From Marinisporobacter sp. (GTDB lineage: Bacteria; Bacillota; Clostridia; Peptostreptococcales; Thermotaleaceae), in NCBI GenBank assembly GCA_025210395.1, contig JAOARV010000017.1, forward strand, positions 62,001-126,000: a stretch of 64,000 nt of DNA. The letters run 5' to 3'. Of this stretch, positions 16,976-28,038 are shown in pieces. Below the pieces are notes generated by a model that had not been told where the DNA came from, searched no databases, and saw only the letters and a list, made by a program, of their open reading frames with translations. How positions within the stretch are numbered: position 1 is the first letter of the stretch; each line of letters starts with the position of its first letter. A program made the position numbers and the translations under genes.

Positions 16976-17506
16976 ATGATAGTAAAAGTAAGTGGAAAAA
17001 ATTTAGAGGTCACAGATGCATTAAAGGACATGGTAGATGGGAAATTAGAAAGATTTGAAAAATACTTCAAGGAGGATACAGAGGCTCAAGCCACATTAAG
17101 TGTAGAAAAAAGTAGACAAATTATTGAGATCACCATCCCGATCAATGGAACAATTCTTAGGGTAGAAGAAGCTACTGAGGATATGTATTCATCAGTAGAC
17201 AAAGCAATTGATAAATTAAATAAACAGATTCAAAAATATAGAACAAAGCTAGAAAAGAGAAATAAAGGGCATGAGACCATTCGATTTGAAAATATTCCAG
17301 TTTTAGAAGATAGACTTAGTGAAGAATCAAAAATCGTAAAAACCAAGAGATTTCCAGTAAAACCTATGGATGCAGAAGAAGCAGTACTACAAATGGAGCT
17401 TTTAGGACATAATTTCTTTGTATTTACGAATAGCGATACAGATGATGTAAATGTTGTATATAAAAGAAAAGATGGAAATTATGGGTTGATTGAACCAACC
17501 TTTTAA
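16976..17506 (+). CDS. hpf: Ribosome hibernation-promoting factor, long form (HPF/RaiA/YvyD)
   Basis: Binds the 30S subunit and dimerises ribosomes into inactive 100S particles under stress or stationary phase. The N-terminal S30AE domain covers residues 1-100 (VKVSGKNLEVTDALKDMV). The C-terminal dimerisation domain covers about 115-176 (KTKRFPVKPMDAEEAVLQ, with VVYKRKDGNYGLIEP at the end), which marks the long form of 100S-forming Firmicutes. Start ATG 16976 follows ggaaggggctg. It is monocistronic, closed by a terminator directly after the stop codon, and preceded by the DnaA-box cluster. Confidence 0.94.
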   Translation: MIVKVSGKNLEVTDALKDMVDGKLERFEKYFKEDTEAQATLSVEKSRQIIEITIPINGTILRVEEATEDMYSSVDKAIDKLNKQIQKYRTKLEKRNKGHETIRFENIPVLEDRLSEESKIVKTKRFPVKPMDAEEAVLQMELLGHNFFVFTNSDTDDVNVVYKRKDGNYGLIEPTF

Positions 17507-17510
17507 AAAA

Positions 17511-17532
17511 AGCAGCGAAAGCTGCTTTTTTT
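17511..17532 (+). terminator. Terminator after hpf
   Basis: AGCAGC-gaaa-GCTGCT stem flanked by A-run and T-run; likely active on the plus strand. Confidence 0.85.
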
Positions 17533-17695
17533 ATATGTCTTTTTAAATTTTCCAATTTACTTAAGAATTTATTAATAAATATTTGTAAAAATTCTTGTTT
17601 TAGATTACTATATGTATATATAAGTAAATAAAAAATGAAAAAAGTATGGAAAAATCAAACTTTATTAAAAATAGTCTTCTAGGGAGTGGTGTAAA

Positions 17696-18193
17696 TTGTT
17701 AATTGAGGGAACTATTGTAGGATTCATTTTGGGAAAAATAAGAGGAGGAAGATTAGAAAATTTGAGGTTTTTGCATGTACGATTATGGTCGTTGATTGTA
17801 CTTTCCCTGGTGATGCAAATTGTTCTTATTTTTTCAAAGGAAGTTTCTTTATTCATGAAATACGATACATATATTCATGGGTTTTCATTGGTTTTATTAG
17901 GGATTGTGTTGGTAATGAATGTAGATAAAAAAGGATTTTGGGCAATACTTATAGGTGTAATACTTAATTTAATCATTATTTTAATGAATGCTACGAAGCA
18001 ACCCGCAGTTTTATCTGGATTAAACTTTCGAATAGCTATTCCAAGTACTTATCCTTTAACAAGGGAATTAACAATAGGAGATATATTTGTTAGCTTAGGG
18101 ATGATTTTGTTTATGCAAGGAGAAATGCTTAGAAGTAGATTTGGGCAAAGACCTACAACCATGATAGAATTTCAATATAAAGGGAAACAATAA
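17696..18193 (+). CDS. DUF5317 integral membrane protein
   Basis: A 165-aa membrane protein with about four hydrophobic segments (near residues 30-47, 62-77, 82-97 and 129-143). The start GTIVGFILGKIRGGRLENL and the conserved region PSTYPLTRELTIGDIFVSLG are typical of DUF5317 proteins in Clostridia. No function is known. The start is TTG 17696, preceded by gggagtggtg. It stands alone between terminators. Confidence 0.72.
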   Translation: MLIEGTIVGFILGKIRGGRLENLRFLHVRLWSLIVLSLVMQIVLIFSKEVSLFMKYDTYIHGFSLVLLGIVLVMNVDKKGFWAILIGVILNLIIILMNATKQPAVLSGLNFRIAIPSTYPLTRELTIGDIFVSLGMILFMQGEMLRSRFGQRPTTMIEFQYKGKQ

Positions 18194-18217
18194 GGAAGGA
18201 CAAAGGTTCTTCCTTTT
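18192..18217 (+). terminator. Terminator after the DUF5317 gene
   Basis: AAGGAAG/CTTCCTT stem with a T-rich 3' side, overlapping the stop codon of the preceding gene and lying before secA. Confidence 0.6.
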
Positions 18218-18305
18218 GTAATAGTTATTTAATTTTGCACCTTTATTTGAATATGTTAAAATGAAAATTAGAGTAATATGGATAGACCGTGAGAGGATGG
18301 TAAAA

Positions 18306-20987
18306 ATGAATATTTTAGAGAAGATCTTTGGAAGTTTTAATGATAGAGAAGTGAAGAAACTTTTTAAGACTGTAAATGAAATAGAAGCTTTAGAAGAAAA
18401 AATAACAAAATTAAGTGATGAAGATTTAAAAGGAAAGACAAATGAATTTAAAGAGCAAATAAAAATGGGAAAGTCTTTAGATGAAATCCTTCCTGAGGTT
18501 TTTGCCGTAGTAAGAGAAGCAGCATGGAGAACACTAGGCATGAGACACTTTCCTGTACAGCTTTTAGGAGGAATTGTACTTCATCAGGGAAGAATTGCAG
18601 AGATGAAGACCGGAGAAGGAAAAACCCTTGTAGCAACAGCTCCTGTATATTTAAATGCTTTAGAAGGTAAAGGTGTTCATGTTGTAACCGTAAATGATTA
18701 TTTAGCAAAGCGTGACATGGAATGGATGAGTAAGATCTATAAATTTTTAGGATTATCTGTAGGATGTATTGTTCATGGGATTAGTAATGAAGAAAGAAGA
18801 GCAGCATACAATGCAGATATTACATATGGAACGAATAATGAATTTGGCTTTGACTACTTAAGAGATAATATGGTTCTTTACAAAGAGGAAATGGTACAAA
18901 AACCTTTAAATTTTGCTATTGTAGATGAGGTAGATAGTATCTTAGTAGATGAAGCGAGAACACCTCTTATTATTTCTGGAGCAGGACAAAAATCAACGAA
19001 GCTTTATCAAATTGTAGATGGATTTATAAAGACCTTGAAAAAAGAAGTAGATTATGTAATGGATGAAAAGGCGAGTACAGTAGTCCTTACAGATGAACCA
19101 GGTGGTGGCGTTGAAAAAGCTGAAAAATTCTTTGGACTTGAAAATTTAGCAGATTTAGAAAATATGGAAATTTCCCATCATATTAATCAAGCATTAAGAG
19201 CTCATACGATGATGAAATTAGATAAGGATTATGTTGTAAGAGATGGAGAAATCGTTATAGTTGATGAATTCACAGGAAGATTAATGTTTGGTAGAAGATA
19301 TAGTAATGGTCTTCATCAAGCAATAGAAGCTAAGGAAGGGCTAGAGGTGCAAAGAGAATCAAAGACCTTGGCTACTGTAACCCTTCAAAATTATTTTAGA
19401 ATGTATAATAAGCTATCAGGGATGACAGGTACAGCTAAAACAGAGGAAGATGAATTTAAACATATTTACAATATGGATGTTGTTGTCGTACCAACCAATA
19501 AGCCTATTCAACGAATGGATTTACCTGATTCTATTTATAAAAAAGAAGAAGGAAAATTTAAAGCAGTAATCAATCAGATTGTAGAAAAGCATAAAATAGG
19601 GCAACCGGTTCTTGTGGGAACTATATCGATAGAAAATTCAGAACTTTTAAGCACCTTATTGAAAAGAAAAGGAGTTCCTCATGAGGTACTAAACGCGAAG
19701 CATCATGAAAGAGAAGCAGAAATCGTATCTCAAGCAGGGAGATTAGGTGCTGTGACTATAGCTACGAATATGGCAGGTCGTGGTACAGATATTGTTTTAG
19801 GTGGAAATGCAGAATTTATGTCAAAGAAGGAACTGAAAAAAAGAGGTTATAGTGAGTATGCTCTTTCTATGGTCACAAGCTTTGCCCAGACGGATGATGA
19901 AGAAATCATGGAAGCAAGAAAGGTATATAATGATATTTATGGGGAAATCAAAAAGACAACAGATGCTGAACGTGAAAAAGTGGTAGCAGCTGGAGGACTT
20001 GCTATTTTAGGTACAGAAAGACATGAATCAAGAAGGATTGACAATCAGCTAAGAGGTCGTTCAGGACGTCAGGGAGATCATGGATCCTCTCAGTTCTTTA
20101 TATCCCTTGAAGATGATTTAATGAGATTATTTGGTAGTGAAAGAATACAAGGAGTTGTAGAAAAGCTAGGAATGGAAGATGATGAACCTATTGAAGCAAA
20201 AATTCTTTCGAAATCTATAGAAGGTGCACAAAAGAGAGTAGAGGGAAGAAACTTCTCTATCAGAAAGCATGTTCTTCAATATGACGATGTAATGAATAAA
20301 CAAAGAGAGGTTATGTATAAAGAAAGAAAAAGAGTTCTTGAAGGGGAAAATTTAAGAGAGCATATTATGGGAATGCTTTCAAGTATGGTAGATAGTGTTA
20401 TTGAGACGTATACAGCTGAAGCAAAATTCCCTGAAGAATGGGACTTAGAAGGAATGGAAGAAAATCTTAAAACCATCTTCTTGCCAACTGGAAGTCTAGA
20501 GTTTGATGATTTAGAGGAAATGACAAAAGAAGATTTAAAAACTAGAATCATGAAAATTGCAGATGATTTATATGGACAAAAGGAAGAAGAAGTTGGAGAA
20601 GAGAGAATGAGAGAATTAGAAAGAGTCATTCTTCTTCGAATTGTAGATACAAAGTGGATGGATCATATTGATGCAATGGATCAATTAAGACAAGGGATTG
20701 GTCTTCGTGCTTATGGACAAGAAGATCCAGTAAGAGCTTATCAAATAGAAGGCTTTGATATGTTTGAAGCTATGACAGCTAGCATTCAGGAGGATACCTT
20801 AAGACATTTATTCAGTGTAACTGTTGAAACAGAAACAGAAAGAAAACAGGTTGTAAAGGTAACTGGAACCAGTGGAACAGATACTCCAGCAGGGAAAAAA
20901 CCTGTTACAAATGAGAATAAAGTTGGAAGAAATGATCCTTGTCCTTGTGGAAGTGGGAAAAAATATAAAAAGTGTTGTGGGAAATAA
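18306..20987 (+). CDS. secA: Preprotein translocase motor SecA
   Basis: ATPase that drives protein export through SecYEG. The family start [18 protein letters not shown] is at ATG 18306, behind gagaggatgg; an ATG 45 bases upstream lacks a binding site. Walker A is [13 protein letters not shown] near residue 102, the DEAD-type box is [17 protein letters not shown] near 205, and [14 protein letters not shown] near 490 belongs to the second helicase domain. The C-terminal zinc motif is [16 protein letters not shown]. Length is 893 aa. prfB follows after 19 bp, the conserved secA-prfB pair of Firmicutes. Confidence 0.97.
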   Translation: MNILEKIFGSFNDREVKKLFKTVNEIEALEEKITKLSDEDLKGKTNEFKEQIKMGKSLDEILPEVFAVVREAAWRTLGMRHFPVQLLGGIVLHQGRIAEMKTGEGKTLVATAPVYLNALEGKGVHVVTVNDYLAKRDMEWMSKIYKFLGLSVGCIVHGISNEERRAAYNADITYGTNNEFGFDYLRDNMVLYKEEMVQKPLNFAIVDEVDSILVDEARTPLIISGAGQKSTKLYQIVDGFIKTLKKEVDYVMDEKASTVVLTDEPGGGVEKAEKFFGLENLADLENMEISHHINQALRAHTMMKLDKDYVVRDGEIVIVDEFTGRLMFGRRYSNGLHQAIEAKEGLEVQRESKTLATVTLQNYFRMYNKLSGMTGTAKTEEDEFKHIYNMDVVVVPTNKPIQRMDLPDSIYKKEEGKFKAVINQIVEKHKIGQPVLVGTISIENSELLSTLLKRKGVPHEVLNAKHHEREAEIVSQAGRLGAVTIATNMAGRGTDIVLGGNAEFMSKKELKKRGYSEYALSMVTSFAQTDDEEIMEARKVYNDIYGEIKKTTDAEREKVVAAGGLAILGTERHESRRIDNQLRGRSGRQGDHGSSQFFISLEDDLMRLFGSERIQGVVEKLGMEDDEPIEAKILSKSIEGAQKRVEGRNFSIRKHVLQYDDVMNKQREVMYKERKRVLEGENLREHIMGMLSSMVDSVIETYTAEAKFPEEWDLEGMEENLKTIFLPTGSLEFDDLEEMTKEDLKTRIMKIADDLYGQKEEEVGEERMRELERVILLRIVDTKWMDHIDAMDQLRQGIGLRAYGQEDPVRAYQIEGFDMFEAMTASIQEDTLRHLFSVTVETETERKQVVKVTGTSGTDTPAGKKPVTNENKVGRNDPCPCGSGKKYKKCCGK

Positions 20988-21006
20988 TTTAGAAGGAAGG
21001 GATTAG

Positions 21007-22105
21007 ATGATACAGCTAGAGCAGTTAAAGCATGAAATTAGCTTATTAGAAGAAACTTTAGAGGATTTGAGGGTTTCTCTTTGACATTGCTCCTTTAAAA
21101 TTAGAAATAGAAGAATTAGAGCTAAAATCAATAGCTGCTGACTTTTGGGATGATCCAAAGGAGGCACAAAAGATCCTTCAAAGAGCAAAAAGATTAAAAG
21201 ATAAGCTGAAACGCTTTGAGGATATTCAAGAAAAATATGAGGAATTAGGAATATTCATTGAGATGGCAATAGAAGAATCAGATGCGTCTGTAGAAAAAGA
21301 AGCAAAAGAGGAGTTTGAAATTCTTAAGGAAGATATAGATACTTTAAGAATAGAAACACTATTATCTGGAGAATATGATAAAAATAGTGCCATTATTGCT
21401 ATCCATTCAGGGGCTGGAGGTCTGGATGCACAGGATTGGGCTGAAATGCTTCTTAGAATGTATACAAGATGGGCTGATAAAAAAGGCTATAGGGTAAAAA
21501 CCTTAGATATTCTACCAGATACAGAAGCAGGAATAAAGAATGTAACCTTACTTGTAGAAGGGGAAAATGCTTACGGATATCTAAAAAGTGAAAAGGGCGT
21601 TCATCGCATTGTAAGAATATCCCCCTTTGACCCATCAGGGAAAAGACATACTTCCTTTGCATCTCTTGATGTAATGCCAGAGCTGGATGCGGATATAGAG
21701 GTGGATATTAATACAAATGACCTAAGAATAGATACTTACCGTGCTAGTGGTGCTGGTGGACAGCATGTCAATAAAACAGATTCAGCTATTCGAATTACCC
21801 ATATTCCTACAGGAATTGTTGTCCAATGTCAAAATGAGCGTTCTCAGCATAGCAATCGTGAAACAGCTATGAAGATGCTTATGAGTAAGCTTATAGAATT
21901 AAAAGAAAGAGAACATAAGGATAAAATCGAGGATTTACAGGGAGATTATAGTCAGATTGCCTGGGGAAGTCAAATAAGATCTTATGTATTTCATCCCTAC
22001 AATATGGTGAAAGATCATAGAACTGGTGCAGAAGTAGGAAATGTTCAATCTGTTATGGACGGGGAAATTGATTTATTTATGAATGAATACTTAAAAAGAG
22101 CATAG
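21007..22105 (+). CDS. prfB: Peptide chain release factor 2 with programmed +1 frameshift
   Basis: RF2 releases peptides at UGA and UAA. Translation starts at ATG 21007 and reaches an in-frame TGA at 21082-21084 after 25 codons. The site CTT-TGA-C with an upstream AGGG (21070) is the classic autoregulatory +1 slip; the downstream frame starts with GAC at 21083 and runs to 22105. The GGQ motif lies in SGAGGQHVNKTDSAI, and the stop-codon recognition tripeptide SPF occurs in RISPFDPSGKRH. Total product is about 365 aa after the shift. A reading frame starting at 21263 alone would lack the N-terminal domain. Confidence 0.96.
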
Positions 22106-22117
22106 TTTTATAAAAAA

Positions 22118-22145
22118 GGCGTAAATTTATTTACGTCTTTTTTTG
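22118..22145 (+). terminator. Terminator after prfB
   Basis: GGCGTAAAT/ATTTACGTC stem with TT loop followed by seven or more T; closes the secA-prfB transcript. Confidence 0.85.
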
Positions 22146-22151
22146 TTATCC

Positions 22152-22180
22152 TTGCAGATAAGTTTTTACAGCTATATAAT
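22152..22180 (+). promoter_or_regulatory. Sigma-A promoter for tex
   Basis: TTGCAG at 22152 and TATAAT at 22175, 17-base spacer, about 130 bp before the tex start codon. Confidence 0.55.
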
Positions 22181-22308
22181 AAAATAGTAAATATTACAAA
22201 ATCTTTGGCAAAAATAATTTTTCCCAGGAAATATTCGACGGGAAAGGGAAAGAGATTGCATGAAAATTTGTCAATAATGAAGAAAAGAATGTTACATGGA
22301 GGAAGAAA

Positions 22309-24471
22309 ATGAAAATAATAAATCAATTAACAAAAGAGTTTAATATTAAAACCTATCAGGTACAAGAGACGGTAAAGCTGATAGATGAAGGCAATACCAT
22401 TCCCTTTATTGCAAGGTATAGAAAAGAAGCAACAGGAGGTTTAAGTGATGAGGTGTTAAGAGAGCTATATGATCGTCTTGTTTATTTGAGAAATTTAGAA
22501 GCAAGAAAAGAAGAAGTCATCAGGCTAATAGAGGAACAAGGAAAATTAACAGAGGATTTAAAGGAAAAAATTCTTAAAGCTACAGTTTTACAAAAGATAG
22601 AAGATTTATATAGACCATTTAAGCCGAAAAGAAGGACAAGAGCTACCACTGCAAAGGAAAAGGGGCTAGAGCCTTTAGCACAAATCATATTTAAGCAGGA
22701 AGTGATAGAGGGGACTATAGAAAGCTTAGCTATACCTTTTATCAATGAAGAATTAGAAGTAAATAGTGTAGATGATGCAATAAATGGAGCAAAGGATATT
22801 CTTGCAGAAATGGTATCTGATGATGCAATCTATAGAGAAAAAATTAGAGGATTCAATTTTCAAAAGGGGAGTATTCAATCAAAGGCTACAAATGAAGAAG
22901 AGAAAATGGTTTATGAGATGTATTATGATTTTTCAGAATCAGTAGGTAAAATAGCTAATCATAGAATTTTAGCCATCAATAGAGGGGAAAAAGAAAAAAT
23001 TTTGAAGGTGAAATTATTGAGTCCTGATGAGGAAATCATTAGCTACCTAAAAAAGAAAGTGATTACTAATGAGAAAGCAATTACTACAGAAATCTTAGGA
23101 CATGCCATAGAAGATGCTTATAAGCGATTGATTGCGCCATCTATTGAAAGAGAAGTAAGAAATTATTTAACAGAGAGAGCAGAAGAAGAAGCTATTAAAG
23201 TATTTGCAAAAAATACAAAGCCTTTATTATTGATTCCTCCTGTTAAAGATGTAAGATTATTAGCCATTGATCCTAGTTTTCGAACAGGATGCAAAATTGC
23301 TATATTAGATGGAACAGGTAAATTATTAGATTATACAACCATTTATCCAAATGAGCCTCATAATAAGGTTAAAGAATCACAAAATATTATGAAGGGTTTA
23401 ATAGAAAAATATGATATAGATATGATCCCTATTGGAAATGGTACAGCTTCAAGAGAAACAGAATTAATTGTAGCAGAAATGTTAAAGGAAATAAAAAAAG
23501 AGGTATATTATACAATTGTTAGTGAGGCAGGTGCATCTGTTTATTCTGCATCTAAGCTTGCAACGGAGGAATATCCAGATGTAGATGTATCTATTAGAGG
23601 GGCTATCTCTATTGGTCGAAGACTACAAGATCCATTAGCAGAGCTTGTAAAAATAGATCCTAAAAGTATAGGGGTTGGACAATATCAGCATGATCTAAAT
23701 CAGACTAAATTAGGACAGAGTCTTGAAAATGTAGTAGAAGACTGTGTAAATAGTGTAGGGGTTGATTTAAATACAGCTTCTCCTTCATTACTTAATTATG
23801 TATCGGGTGTTTCTTCGTCTATTGCTAAAAATATTGTAAAATATAGAGAAGAAAATGGAAAGTTTATCAATAGAAAGCAATTGAAGAAAGTAAAAAGGTT
23901 AGGAGATAAAGCTTATGAGCAATGTGCAGGTTTCCTACGAATTTCTGATGGAAATCATCCTTTAGATAATACATCTGTCCATCCAGAGTCTTATGAGATT
24001 ACTATGAAATTGATAGAAAAATTAGACTATACCATGGAGGATATAAGAGAAGGAAAGCTAAGAAATATTGATGAAAAAATAAAAGAGCTTAGAAAAGATA
24101 TTCCTAAGTTGGCAGAAGAATTAGATACAGGGATTCCTACTCTAAGAGATATTATAGGGGAAATTAAAAAGCCTGGTAGAGATCCGAGGGAAGAAATGCC
24201 GAAGCCTGTATTTAGAAGTGATGTATTGAAAATGGAAGATTTAAAGCTAGATATGATTATGAGCGGAACTGTAAGAAATGTGGTAGATTTTGGAGCTTTT
24301 GTAGACATTGGTGTAAAACAAGATGGACTTGTGCATATTTCTCAGCTAAGTAATAAATTTGTAAAAAATCCAATGGATGTAGTTTCTGTAGGCGATGAAG
24401 TAAAGGTAAAAATTATTGGATTAGATATGGAAAGAGGAAAAATTTCTTTAAGTATGAAGCAGGTTGAATAA
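22309..24471 (+). CDS. tex: Tex family S1 RNA-binding protein
   Basis: A 720-aa transcription accessory protein that binds RNA or ssDNA. The N-terminal helical Tex domain has the [18 protein letters not shown] motif near residue 32. A YqgF/RNase H-like domain begins near 324 ([18 protein letters not shown]), followed by a helix-hairpin-helix segment near 490-560 ([16 protein letters not shown]). The C-terminal S1 domain is at about 645-718 ([19 protein letters not shown]). Start ATG 22309 follows tggaggaagaaa. Monocistronic. Confidence 0.95.
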   Translation: MKIINQLTKEFNIKTYQVQETVKLIDEGNTIPFIARYRKEATGGLSDEVLRELYDRLVYLRNLEARKEEVIRLIEEQGKLTEDLKEKILKATVLQKIEDLYRPFKPKRRTRATTAKEKGLEPLAQIIFKQEVIEGTIESLAIPFINEELEVNSVDDAINGAKDILAEMVSDDAIYREKIRGFNFQKGSIQSKATNEEEKMVYEMYYDFSESVGKIANHRILAINRGEKEKILKVKLLSPDEEIISYLKKKVITNEKAITTEILGHAIEDAYKRLIAPSIEREVRNYLTERAEEEAIKVFAKNTKPLLLIPPVKDVRLLAIDPSFRTGCKIAILDGTGKLLDYTTIYPNEPHNKVKESQNIMKGLIEKYDIDMIPIGNGTASRETELIVAEMLKEIKKEVYYTIVSEAGASVYSASKLATEEYPDVDVSIRGAISIGRRLQDPLAELVKIDPKSIGVGQYQHDLNQTKLGQSLENVVEDCVNSVGVDLNTASPSLLNYVSGVSSSIAKNIVKYREENGKFINRKQLKKVKRLGDKAYEQCAGFLRISDGNHPLDNTSVHPESYEITMKLIEKLDYTMEDIREGKLRNIDEKIKELRKDIPKLAEELDTGIPTLRDIIGEIKKPGRDPREEMPKPVFRSDVLKMEDLKLDMIMSGTVRNVVDFGAFVDIGVKQDGLVHISQLSNKFVKNPMDVVSVGDEVKVKIIGLDMERGKISLSMKQVE

Positions 24472-24491
24472 AGAAAGGGAAGCTCTATGCC

Positions 24492-24520
24492 CATCCCTTA
24501 AAATAAAGGAGATGGGCATT
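24492..24520. other. Hairpin between converging tex and hisC
   Basis: A perfect inverted repeat (tgcccatc with gatgggca) sits between the two converging genes. It lacks a clear T-run on either strand, so it may be a weak bidirectional terminator or an mRNA 3' end stabiliser. Confidence 0.4.
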
Positions 24521-24530
24521 GAAGAAAAAT

Positions 24531-25634
24531 TTATTCAAGCTTTAGTACCTCGTCAAGTTTACACAAGAAATTTTCTGTTTGCTCAAGAGTACCTGTGCTG
24601 ATTCTAATCCAAGAATCCATATTCCAAAGATATCCTGGTCGAATGATGACCCCTTTTGCCATTAGCTCTTGAAATGCTACTTTTGAATCCATATTTATAT
24701 TGACAAAAACAAAATTTGCATTAGATTTTATATACTCTAAATGATTTTCTTCAAAGTATTTTTCCATCAGTCCTAATGATTCATAATTAAGGGATACGGT
24801 ATTATGGATATGTTCTTCATCTTGTAAAGATGCACGCGCTGCTACTTGAGCAAGTCTATTCACATTAAATACATTTTTAACTTTACTCATTTCATTGATG
24901 ATTTTACTAGAAGTTAAAGTATATCCAGTTCGAAGACCAGCAAGTCCTGCTACCTTTGAGAATGTTCGAATAATAATGGTATTAGGTCTTTCTTTTAAGA
25001 TTTTTAGGCTATTAGGGTATTGAGGGTTTTTTATGGCGTATTCATAGTAGGCTTCATCGAATACAATAACCACATCTTCAGGAATATTTTTTAATAGGTG
25101 GTGGATTTCATCTTGTGTCATGATATTTCCTACTGGATTGTTTGGATTACAAACAAAGATTAATTTTGTACGATCATTTATTTTTTCTATAAAGGCTTCA
25201 AAGTCATGCTTGTAATTTTTTAGTGGAATTTGTATAGGGGTTCCACCCATATGTAAAACATTTGTTGTATATAGACCGAAGGTTGGCGTTGCCATAATTG
25301 CTTCATCACCAGGGTTGATAAAGGTTTGAGCAATAAGCTTGATGATTTCCTCTCCTCCATTGCTTACAAGGATTTCATCAGGACTTAGATCATATTTTTT
25401 AGCTAAATCTTCCCTTAAAGCAGCTGCTAGAGAATCAGGATAAATATGAATATTTTCAGCTTCATTTCGAATAGCCGCTACAGCCTTTTTTGAAGGTCCT
25501 AAAGGATTTTCATTAGAAGCAAGCTTAGTGATTTCATCTAATCCTAATTCTTTTTTTACTTCTTCAATAGGCTTTCCGGGAACATATCTTTTAAGAGAAT
25601 GAACTTCTTTTTTAAATAAATCATTACTATTCAT
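24531..25634 (-). CDS. hisC: Histidinol-phosphate aminotransferase
   Basis: A class I/II PLP aminotransferase of 367 aa making histidinol phosphate; paralogues also handle aromatic amino acids. Conserved features are the [16 protein letters not shown]-terminal motif, [16 protein letters not shown], and the PLP lysine in [16 protein letters not shown]. Start ATG 25634 follows gggaggaatatagcc on the minus strand. It is an orphan copy with no his operon around it, so it could act in histidine or aromatic amino acid metabolism. Confidence 0.88.
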   Translation of the reverse strand: MNSNDLFKKEVHSLKRYVPGKPIEEVKKELGLDEITKLASNENPLGPSKKAVAAIRNEAENIHIYPDSLAAALREDLAKKYDLSPDEILVSNGGEEIIKLIAQTFINPGDEAIMATPTFGLYTTNVLHMGGTPIQIPLKNYKHDFEAFIEKINDRTKLIFVCNPNNPVGNIMTQDEIHHLLKNIPEDVVIVFDEAYYEYAIKNPQYPNSLKILKERPNTIIIRTFSKVAGLAGLRTGYTLTSSKIINEMSKVKNVFNVNRLAQVAARASLQDEEHIHNTVSLNYESLGLMEKYFEENHLEYIKSNANFVFVNINMDSKVAFQELMAKGVIIRPGYLWNMDSWIRISTGTLEQTENFLCKLDEVLKLE

Positions 25635-26346
25635 GGCTATATTCCTCCCTTTTCTAGATTGATTTTTTTATGCTTATTGATTTCATGTATATCCATATAT
25701 TTCCTATTCATTCCAAATCCTATGCATAGATTTTTTTATTTGCTAGGAAATTATAAAACTTGCGAAATGAGCATAGAAATCTTATTATAATTAAAAATGA
25801 GAATTTAAGAATTGGGAATTTGATAGAAAATTCAACATTTAAAAATTATTTAGTATATTTATATAATAGTACAAAACAATCTGTATGAAAAGGGAATATT
25901 GAGAATGTTTCTAAAATTTCTTCAAAAGGAAAAGATTTATATCAATAGGTTTAAATTTTGTATAGGCTCATATAATTTCATTATGATCATGGACATAAAA
26001 AGTTTTTTCTTGAGGATTTAATGTTATAAAGTGTAGCTAATGCATAGGAGATTGGTCATAAGTAAAAATTTTATACATAAATATAATATTGGAGTTTTTT
26101 CAATTTTAGTGACGCAGAAGGATTTTGAAAAATAGTATAATAAGAATCATGAGAAATTTACTGTACTTTTTTATAAAAAATAATCCTAATTTGTTAAATT
26201 TTATGAGGTTCTATAAAAAACTAGGAAGAATTCTCTGATAAATTGCAGGATTTATAGAAAAAAAGTTGAATATATTTAGGATAGAGGTTGATTTGTTGAT
26301 TAGATAAAGATATTATATTTGTAATATAGGTACTGAAGGAGTCAAT
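25635..26346. other. Long AT-rich stretch without recognised genes
   Basis: About 710 bp upstream of hisC with no open frame longer than a few dozen codons that has a ribosome binding site and no recognisable domain on either strand. It contains many short A/T runs and stop codons in all frames. The hisC promoter must lie in its first part. The appearance is of decayed or non-coding sequence. Confidence 0.5.
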
Positions 26347-26406
26347 ATGATTTTAATGAAAGATGGATGCATATTGACTATGGCAGGAGAGGATGGGGAT
26401 CCATAG
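26347..26406 (+). pseudogene. Possible N-terminal remnant of an amidohydrolase gene
   Basis: A start codon with a good ribosome binding site (aaggag, six bases upstream) opens a 19-codon frame, MILMKDGCILTMAGEDGDP. This resembles the N-terminus of metal-dependent amidohydrolases (imidazolonepropionase-like, pattern MILIKNGKIITMAG). The frame then stops and no further homology is visible. It could equally be a chance short peptide. Confidence 0.3.
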
Positions 26407-26508
26407 GGGATGGACATTCCTTTAAGTTAGCGTCACATGTTAATTATATGATGGTTGATGGGAAGATCATTTAAAAAAGAAAATAGATTTAGTAAAGGGG
26501 AAATGTGA

Positions 26509-26979
26509 ATGGATATAATGCCTATAAAAGTAATATTATTAGGTTCTATTCCAGAAGCAGTTTTAATGTTATGGGCGGGATTATTTTTAATGGGGAAGAA
26601 GCCCAAATTTAGAAAGGTTGCTATGGTAGGGATATTACAAGGAATGAGTATATATTTTATAAGAAAATATATGGACTTTGGAACCCATGCCTTTGTGATC
26701 GTATTCACTTTTATCTTTTATACATATATTTTCATGAAAGTAAAATGGAGTGTTGCTATATTTTCTGTGATTGTCCCTTGCATTATTGTCATGATGGTAG
26801 AAGGATCGTTACTGATTTTTAGCAACGTGAACTTAGTATATTTATGGTGTAGTGATTGGCTAAGAATATTGTATTTACTACCTCATGAAATTATATTAGG
26901 AGCAATCGTGTACATAGGGCATAAGAGGGATATATCCTTACTGAATGAATTTACTTGGCTTCAAAGAATTGCAGGATAA
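26509..26979 (+). CDS. Unknown five-segment membrane protein
   Basis: A 156-aa protein with about five hydrophobic stretches (around residues 7-27, 38-52, 61-79, 83-104 and 115-135) and a short basic cytoplasmic tail. It is similar in style to the N-terminal membrane halves of some clostridial sensor kinases, but no kinase domain follows. Start ATG 26509 sits after aaaggggaaatgtga. No function can be assigned. The FMN riboswitch promoter begins just after its stop codon, so it is not in the riboflavin unit. Confidence 0.55.
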   Translation: MDIMPIKVILLGSIPEAVLMLWAGLFLMGKKPKFRKVAMVGILQGMSIYFIRKYMDFGTHAFVIVFTFIFYTYIFMKVKWSVAIFSVIVPCIIVMMVEGSLLIFSNVNLVYLWCSDWLRILYLLPHEIILGAIVYIGHKRDISLLNEFTWLQRIAG

Positions 26980-26981
26980 GC

Positions 26982-27010
26982 TTGCAAAGATAATAAAACT
27001 AAGATATAAT
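26982..27010 (+). promoter_or_regulatory. Sigma-A promoter of the FMN riboswitch-ribU unit
   Basis: TTGCAA at 26982 and TATAAT at 27005 with a 17-base spacer, about 20 bp before the riboswitch. Confidence 0.7.
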
Positions 27011-27029
27011 AAGCTTAAATTAAATACGG

Positions 27030-27142
27030 TAGTCTTCGGGGCAGGGTGTAATTCCCGACCGGCGGTAAAGTCCGCGAGCGATGAAAATTGCTGAACTGGT
27101 GAAATTCCAGTACCGACAGTAAAGTCTGGATGGAAGAAGATA
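27030..27142 (+). promoter_or_regulatory. FMN riboswitch (RFN element)
   Basis: The conserved RFN blocks appear in order: cttcggggcagggtg, aattcccgaccggcggta, agtccgcgagc, tgaactggtgaaattccag, accgacagt, and aaagtctggatggaagaag. The first and last blocks pair to close the aptamer. FMN binding is expected to favour the downstream terminator and shut off ribU. Confidence 0.97.
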
Positions 27143-27163
27143 AGAGCTTTTTTTGTATGTACT

Positions 27164-27202
27164 GCGCCTGAAGAATTTTTTCTTTTAGGCGCTTTATTTT
27201 TG
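27164..27202 (+). terminator. Riboswitch-controlled terminator before ribU
   Basis: GCGCCTgAAGAA/TTCTTTTAGGCGC stem followed by tttattttt. It lies between the aptamer and ribU and is the likely expression platform. Confidence 0.8.
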
Positions 27203-27255
27203 TAGATCTTCCTAAATAAAGTGAGGGCTGCTGAAAACAAGGAGGAGTAGATTCA

Positions 27256-27882
27256 ATGAATAAAACTTCAGCAATTCAAAAAAAGTCATATGGCTTTAAA
27301 TCTGTAGGAACAGTAAATGGTCTTACAAAGGTAGCCATATTATCTGTAGTAGCTTATTTGATCATGTTTATAGAGCTTCCAATATTTTTCTTGCCAGGAT
27401 TTTTGAAAATTGATTTTAGTGATTTACCAGCATTAATAGGAGGATTAGCTTTAGGACCAGCTGCAGGAGTTATGATTGAGCTGATTAAAAATATTCTACA
27501 TTTTGTAACAAAAACAACAACAGGTGGGGTAGGAGAGTTTGCAAACTTTTTAGTAGGGATTGCTTTAATTATTCCAGCTAGTATTTCTTATCAAAAATAT
27601 AGAACCCAAAGGGGAGCAATGACTGGGATTATTATAGGGATTGTTTCAATGGGAATTGTAGGAGCACTTGCAAATTATTATATGTTGCTTCCTTTCTATG
27701 CAAAGGTAATGCCTTTAGAACAAATTATTAGCTTTAGTGCTGTTGCTAATGCTGCTATTGTAGATATGAAGACATTAGTATTATATGGTGTTATTCCTTT
27801 TAACTTAATTAAAGGAATGATGGTAGCTATTTTAACAGGATTTTTATATAAAAAGATTTCTCCTATTCTGAAAATGAGATAA
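27256..27882 (+). CDS. ribU: Riboflavin ECF transporter substrate-binding subunit RibU
   Basis: An S-component that takes up riboflavin together with the shared EcfA/EcfA'/EcfT module, encoded elsewhere. The 208-aa protein has six predicted membrane segments. Motifs typical of RibU are DFSDLPALIGGLALGP and GEFANFLVG. Start ATG 27256 follows aaggaggagtagattca. The upstream FMN riboswitch confirms the substrate. Confidence 0.93.
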   Translation: MNKTSAIQKKSYGFKSVGTVNGLTKVAILSVVAYLIMFIELPIFFLPGFLKIDFSDLPALIGGLALGPAAGVMIELIKNILHFVTKTTTGGVGEFANFLVGIALIIPASISYQKYRTQRGAMTGIIIGIVSMGIVGALANYYMLLPFYAKVMPLEQIISFSAVANAAIVDMKTLVLYGVIPFNLIKGMMVAILTGFLYKKISPILKMR

Positions 27883-28038
27883 TGTAAGTAAAAAAGGATT
27901 CTTTTCATGAGAATTCTTTTTTTGATTGTAGGAATTCCCTTGCACCATTTTTTGAGAAAATATATAATGATTGTATGATTTTGGAGAGAATATAAATAAT
28001 ATTATTTTTAGAAGAAAAGGCTAATAGAGGTGTAAAAA

